DNA from: CAMLIZ01 sp036231905
Lineage (GTDB): Bacteria; Pseudomonadota; Gammaproteobacteria; Burkholderiales; Burkholderiaceae_C
DNA: 64,000 bases
Direction of reading: 5' to 3'
NCBI RefSeq assembly: GCF_036231905.1
Contig: NZ_JAZARE010000008.1
Coordinates: 124,001-188,000 of the forward strand
Below, piece after piece: positions 61,739 through 64,000 of this stretch (the stretch's first letter is position 1; each line of letters starts with the position of its first letter). The translations under genes and the position numbers were made by a program. Below the pieces are notes generated by a model. The model saw only the letters and a program-made list of their open reading frames with translations, made no database searches and was not told the DNA's origin.

Positions 61739-62260
61739 TCAGTGCACCCCGGGCCCGGTGGGCATGGTGTTCAGCACCGTGAGGCCCGCTTCGCCCACGC
61801 TGCCGGCCTCGATCTCTTCCTCGGTGGCTTCCCGCACGTCGCGCACCTGCATCTGCAGGCGCAGCGCGATGCCGGCCAGCGGATGGTTGCCGTCCAGCAC
61901 CACGTGCGAGGGGTACACCTCGGTCACGGTGTAGATCACGTCCTGCGGCATGTCCGGTGTGCTGCTGCCCTCGGGCAGGCCTTCGAACTGCATGCCGGGC
62001 TCCACCTGCTCGGGAAAGATGGAGCGCTCCTCGTAGCAGACGAGATCGGGGTTGTAGTCACCGAACGCATGCTCGGGCTCCAGCTGCAGAAAGGCTTCGT
62101 GGCCAGCCTCCTGGCCAGCCAGCGCTTCTTCCACCTTGGGCAACAGGTCGTCGCCGCCAAAAAAGAACTCGACCGGTTCCTTCAGTTCGTCGATCGCCTG
62201 GCCTTGGGCGTCGGACAGGGTCCACGTCAGGCTGACGACACAGGGTGCTTGAATCAACAT
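61739..62260 (-). CDS. slyD: FKBP-type peptidyl-prolyl isomerase (SlyD-like)
   Basis: 173-residue folding helper. The start MLIQAPCVVSLTWTLSDAQG at 62260 is supported by alignment to the family; the frame is open upstream but unrelated. The FKBP half is interrupted by the insert-in-flap domain, LEPEHAFGDYNPDLVCYEE to VVLDGNHPLAGIALRLQMQV, as in SlyD. The C terminus is acidic and lacks the His-rich metal tail of E. coli SlyD. It would isomerise prolyl bonds and hold unfolded chains in the cytoplasm. It converges on dut with a 12-base gap. Confidence 0.92.
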   Translation of the reverse strand: MLIQAPCVVSLTWTLSDAQGQAIDELKEPVEFFFGGDDLLPKVEEALAGQEAGHEAFLQLEPEHAFGDYNPDLVCYEERSIFPEQVEPGMQFEGLPEGSSTPDMPQDVIYTVTEVYPSHVVLDGNHPLAGIALRLQMQVRDVREATEEEIEAGSVGEAGLTVLNTMPTGPGVH

Positions 62261-62297
62261 CGGAAGATGATCGCATACCGGTGCGCCGCCTTGGCCC

Positions 62298-63437
62298 ATG
62301 GACAATCCCGGCATGGACATCGAAGCACCCACCGCCTTGCTGGGCGGCCTGTCGCCGCAGGCCTTCATGCGCAGGCATTGGCAGAAAAAACCCTTGCTGG
62401 TGCGGCAGGCCTGGGCCGGCGCCACCGCCCCGGTGTCGCGCAGTGCGCTGTTCGAGCTGGCCGCCCGCGACGACGTGGAATCGCGCCTGATCCAGCAGCG
62501 CGAGGACGGCTGGGCCCTGCGCCGCGGGCCACTGTCGCGGCGCGCACTGCCGCCCGTGAGTCGCCCGGGCTGGACCTTGCTGGTGCAGGGACTGGACCTG
62601 CATGTGCCGGCCGCGCATGAGCTGCTGTCGCGTTTTCGTTTCGTGCCGCAGGCGCGCCTGGACGACCTGATGATCTCCTATGCCACCGATGGTGGCGGCG
62701 TCGGCCCGCATGTGGACGCGTACGACGTGTTCCTGCTGCAGGTGCAGGGCCGCCGGCGCTGGCGCGTGGGGCGCGTGCCGCATCCACAGTGGGTGGACGG
62801 CGCGCCATTGAAGCTGTTGTCCAACTTCGAGCCCGAGACCGAGTGGGTGCTGGAGCCGGGCGACATGCTGTACCTGCCGCCGCTGTGGGGCCACGACGGC
62901 GTGGCCGAAGGCGAGTGCATGACCTGCTCCGTCGGCTTCCAGGCACCGGCTGCCGCACCGCTGGCGCATGACATGCTGCAGCACATGATCGATGGGCTCG
63001 ACACGGATGTGTCCGAGCGGCTGTACCGCGACCCGCACCAGCCCGCCACCGATGCGCCCGGCCGCATTCCGGACGCGCTGGCGGCGTTTGCGCACGACGC
63101 GGTGCAGCGGGTGCTGCGCGAGCCCGACGCGCTGGCCTGCGCGCTCGGCGAGTCGCTCACCGAACCCAAGCCGCTGGTCTGGTTCGACGCCGGCACCCAG
63201 CTGGCGCCCGGCGTGGGTGTGCAGCTGGACCCGCGCAGCCGCATGATGTACGACGCGCGCCATGTGTTCATCAATGGCGAGTCATTTCGTGCGGGCGGCC
63301 GCGACGCGTCGCTGATGCGCCGGCTGGCCGACCGCCAGGTGCTGCAGGCGACCGAGGTGGCACGCCTGGGCGAAGAGGCGCGTGCCTTGCTGGACGAATG
63401 GGCGTGTGCCGGCTGGCTGCGGCCTCTGGCCGCGTGA
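62298..63437 (+). CDS. roxA: ribosomal-protein oxygenase, JmjC cupin family (RoxA/YcfD-like)
   Basis: 379-residue Fe(II)/2-oxoglutarate dioxygenase. His138-x-Asp140 (GPHVDAYDVFLLQ) and His199 (PPLWGHDGVAE) form the iron site. A C-terminal winged-helix-like part follows, ending in WLRPLAA. E. coli YcfD (RoxA) hydroxylates Arg81 of ribosomal protein L16, and this protein likely does the same. Starts at 62298 and 62313 are both possible. It is followed 21 bases later by an uncharacterised gene that commonly travels with it in relatives. Confidence 0.93.
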   Translation: MDNPGMDIEAPTALLGGLSPQAFMRRHWQKKPLLVRQAWAGATAPVSRSALFELAARDDVESRLIQQREDGWALRRGPLSRRALPPVSRPGWTLLVQGLDLHVPAAHELLSRFRFVPQARLDDLMISYATDGGGVGPHVDAYDVFLLQVQGRRRWRVGRVPHPQWVDGAPLKLLSNFEPETEWVLEPGDMLYLPPLWGHDGVAEGECMTCSVGFQAPAAAPLAHDMLQHMIDGLDTDVSERLYRDPHQPATDAPGRIPDALAAFAHDAVQRVLREPDALACALGESLTEPKPLVWFDAGTQLAPGVGVQLDPRSRMMYDARHVFINGESFRAGGRDASLMRRLADRQVLQATEVARLGEEARALLDEWACAGWLRPLAA

Positions 63438-63458
63438 GACGAAACAGGAGCCCAGGCG

Positions 63459-63935
63459 ATGGCCACCACACCGATCAGCACCCGCGGCGAATGGATCGCC
63501 GCCTTGCGTGACAACCTGCAGCAGGCGCTGGCCGAGGGTGTGCCGCTGCTGCGCTGGTCCGATGTGGACTTTGCGGACTGGCCGCTGAACGAACCGGCGC
63601 TGATCGAGGCGCTCACCCGCTGGACCCGCCCGCACCACCGGCTGGTGCTGCTGGCCCAGCACTACGGCGAGCTGCAGCGCCGGCATCCGCGCTTCGTGCA
63701 ATGGCGGCGCACCTGGGGCCACCTGGTGGAGCCGCGCTCGCCGACCGAGCTGCTGGCCAGCGACCACCCCAGCCTGCTGCTGGCCGGGCGTCGCACGGTG
63801 GAGCTGGTGGACCGGGATCACTGGCGCGGTCAGGTGAGCGACGAGCCTGCCGACGCCCAGCGCTGCCGGGAAGCGCTTGATGTAATTTTGCAACGCTCTG
63901 AGCCCGCGTTTGCGGCCACGACGCTCGGTCTCTAG
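63459..63935 (+). CDS. conserved hypothetical protein downstream of roxA
   Basis: 158-residue soluble protein, basic, beginning MATTPISTRGEWIAALRDNL. It has mixed helices and short strands (TRWTRPHHRLVLLAQHYGEL, FVQWRRTWGHLVEPRS) with several conserved Trp and His residues, as in small nucleic-acid or phosphatase-like proteins, but I do not recognise a family. GAGG before the ATG serves as the ribosome site. It follows roxA closely and ends within the palindrome at 63932-63948. Confidence 0.7.
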   Translation: MATTPISTRGEWIAALRDNLQQALAEGVPLLRWSDVDFADWPLNEPALIEALTRWTRPHHRLVLLAQHYGELQRRHPRFVQWRRTWGHLVEPRSPTELLASDHPSLLLAGRRTVELVDRDHWRGQVSDEPADAQRCREALDVILQRSEPAFAATTLGL

Positions 63936-63971
63936 GGAACTTCCCTAGCCGTCGTATAATCGTTGGCTAGG
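63932..63971 (+). promoter_or_regulatory. palindromes and -10 element upstream of the gene at the window edge
   Basis: CTAGGGAA-C-TTCCCTAG (63932-63948) is a perfect inverted repeat and includes the stop of the preceding gene. TATAAT is at 63955-63960. A second inverted pair, CCTAGCC (63944-63950) and GGCTAGG (63965-63971), surrounds that -10 element. The -35 is not clear. Together they look like a promoter with an operator. Confidence 0.5.
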
Positions 63972-63979
63972 CAAAGGAA

Positions 63980-64000
63980 ATGCTCGAGCGTTCCTTGTCT
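63980..64000 (+). CDS. start of a gene cut by the window edge
   Basis: ATG at 63980 opens a frame MLERSLS that runs off the window. AAAGGAA lies just upstream, slightly close to the ATG. The TATAAT at 63955-63960 is at a suitable distance. Seven codons are too few to identify the product. Confidence 0.35.

Overview
The window is one stretch of a high-GC, gene-dense chromosome from a betaproteobacterium, most likely a Burkholderiales member near Rubrivivax, Leptothrix, Ideonella or Roseateles. This rests on the DUF3460 gene, the Kdo hydroxylase, the PEP-CTERM-like protein, the ECF sigma/Ser-Thr kinase pair, the short-Q-loop cydAB oxidase and strong GC3 bias. No rRNA, prophage, plasmid backbone or CRISPR array is visible. 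One tRNA, tRNA-Gly(TCC), is present.

Layout. 0-4 kb: the end of an unidentified gene, a hybrid sensor kinase and a large alpha/beta hydrolase. 4-7.7 kb (minus): panB-panC, scpA, DUF3460 and a gene that looks frameshifted. 7.7-13 kb: a BamE-like lipoprotein, metG coupled to a Kdo hydroxylase, divergent apbC (mrp), and an Mpo1-like membrane protein. 13-18.5 kb (mostly plus): a Crp-type regulator, a membrane C13 peptidase overlapping dcd, a BON-LysM protein, a zinc metallopeptidase and small proteins. 18.6-22.4 kb: two LysR regulators, an NAD(P)-binding oxidoreductase and an FMN alpha-hydroxy-acid dehydrogenase. 22.4-24.7 kb (minus): three exported proteins, namely a cupredoxin-like protein, a DUF3034 protein and a truncated haemoglobin with a signal peptide. 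24.8-26.9 kb (minus): an integron-integrase-like remnant overlapping dinB behind a LexA-box-like site. 27-33 kb: small proteins, a TetR-pcm-tolC series with a TetR operator, a DUF1439 lipoprotein, uppP, trmB and the tRNA. 33-39.3 kb (plus): a degenerate GGDEF protein, an ECF sigma factor, its partner kinase, a PEP-CTERM-like protein and two small genes.

39.3-49.1 kb is a complete catabolic island: gabT, a four-gene polyamine-type ABC transporter, an agmatinase/guanidinobutyrase-family hydrolase and gabD on the minus strand, divergent from a MocR/GabR-type regulator. Together they would import a guanidino compound or polyamine derivative, release urea, and pass 4-aminobutyrate through succinate semialdehyde to succinate. 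The shared promoter region holds a palindrome and an 11-bp direct repeat. Between the regulator and alaS lies a 237-bp block of interleaved inverted repeats.

49.5-64 kb is mostly housekeeping: alaS, a prolyl oligopeptidase, a YhhY-type acetyltransferase, a hydrolase, a signal peptidase I, a ferredoxin-NADP reductase, cydAB, coaBC-dut, a SlyD-type isomerase, a RoxA/YcfD-type ribosomal oxygenase, and the first codons of another gene at the window edge.

The least ordinary elements are the LexA-box integrase remnant with dinB, the interleaved repeat before alaS, and the exported haemoglobin/cupredoxin/DUF3034 trio. Family calls were made by reading sequence and motifs; no database search was run.
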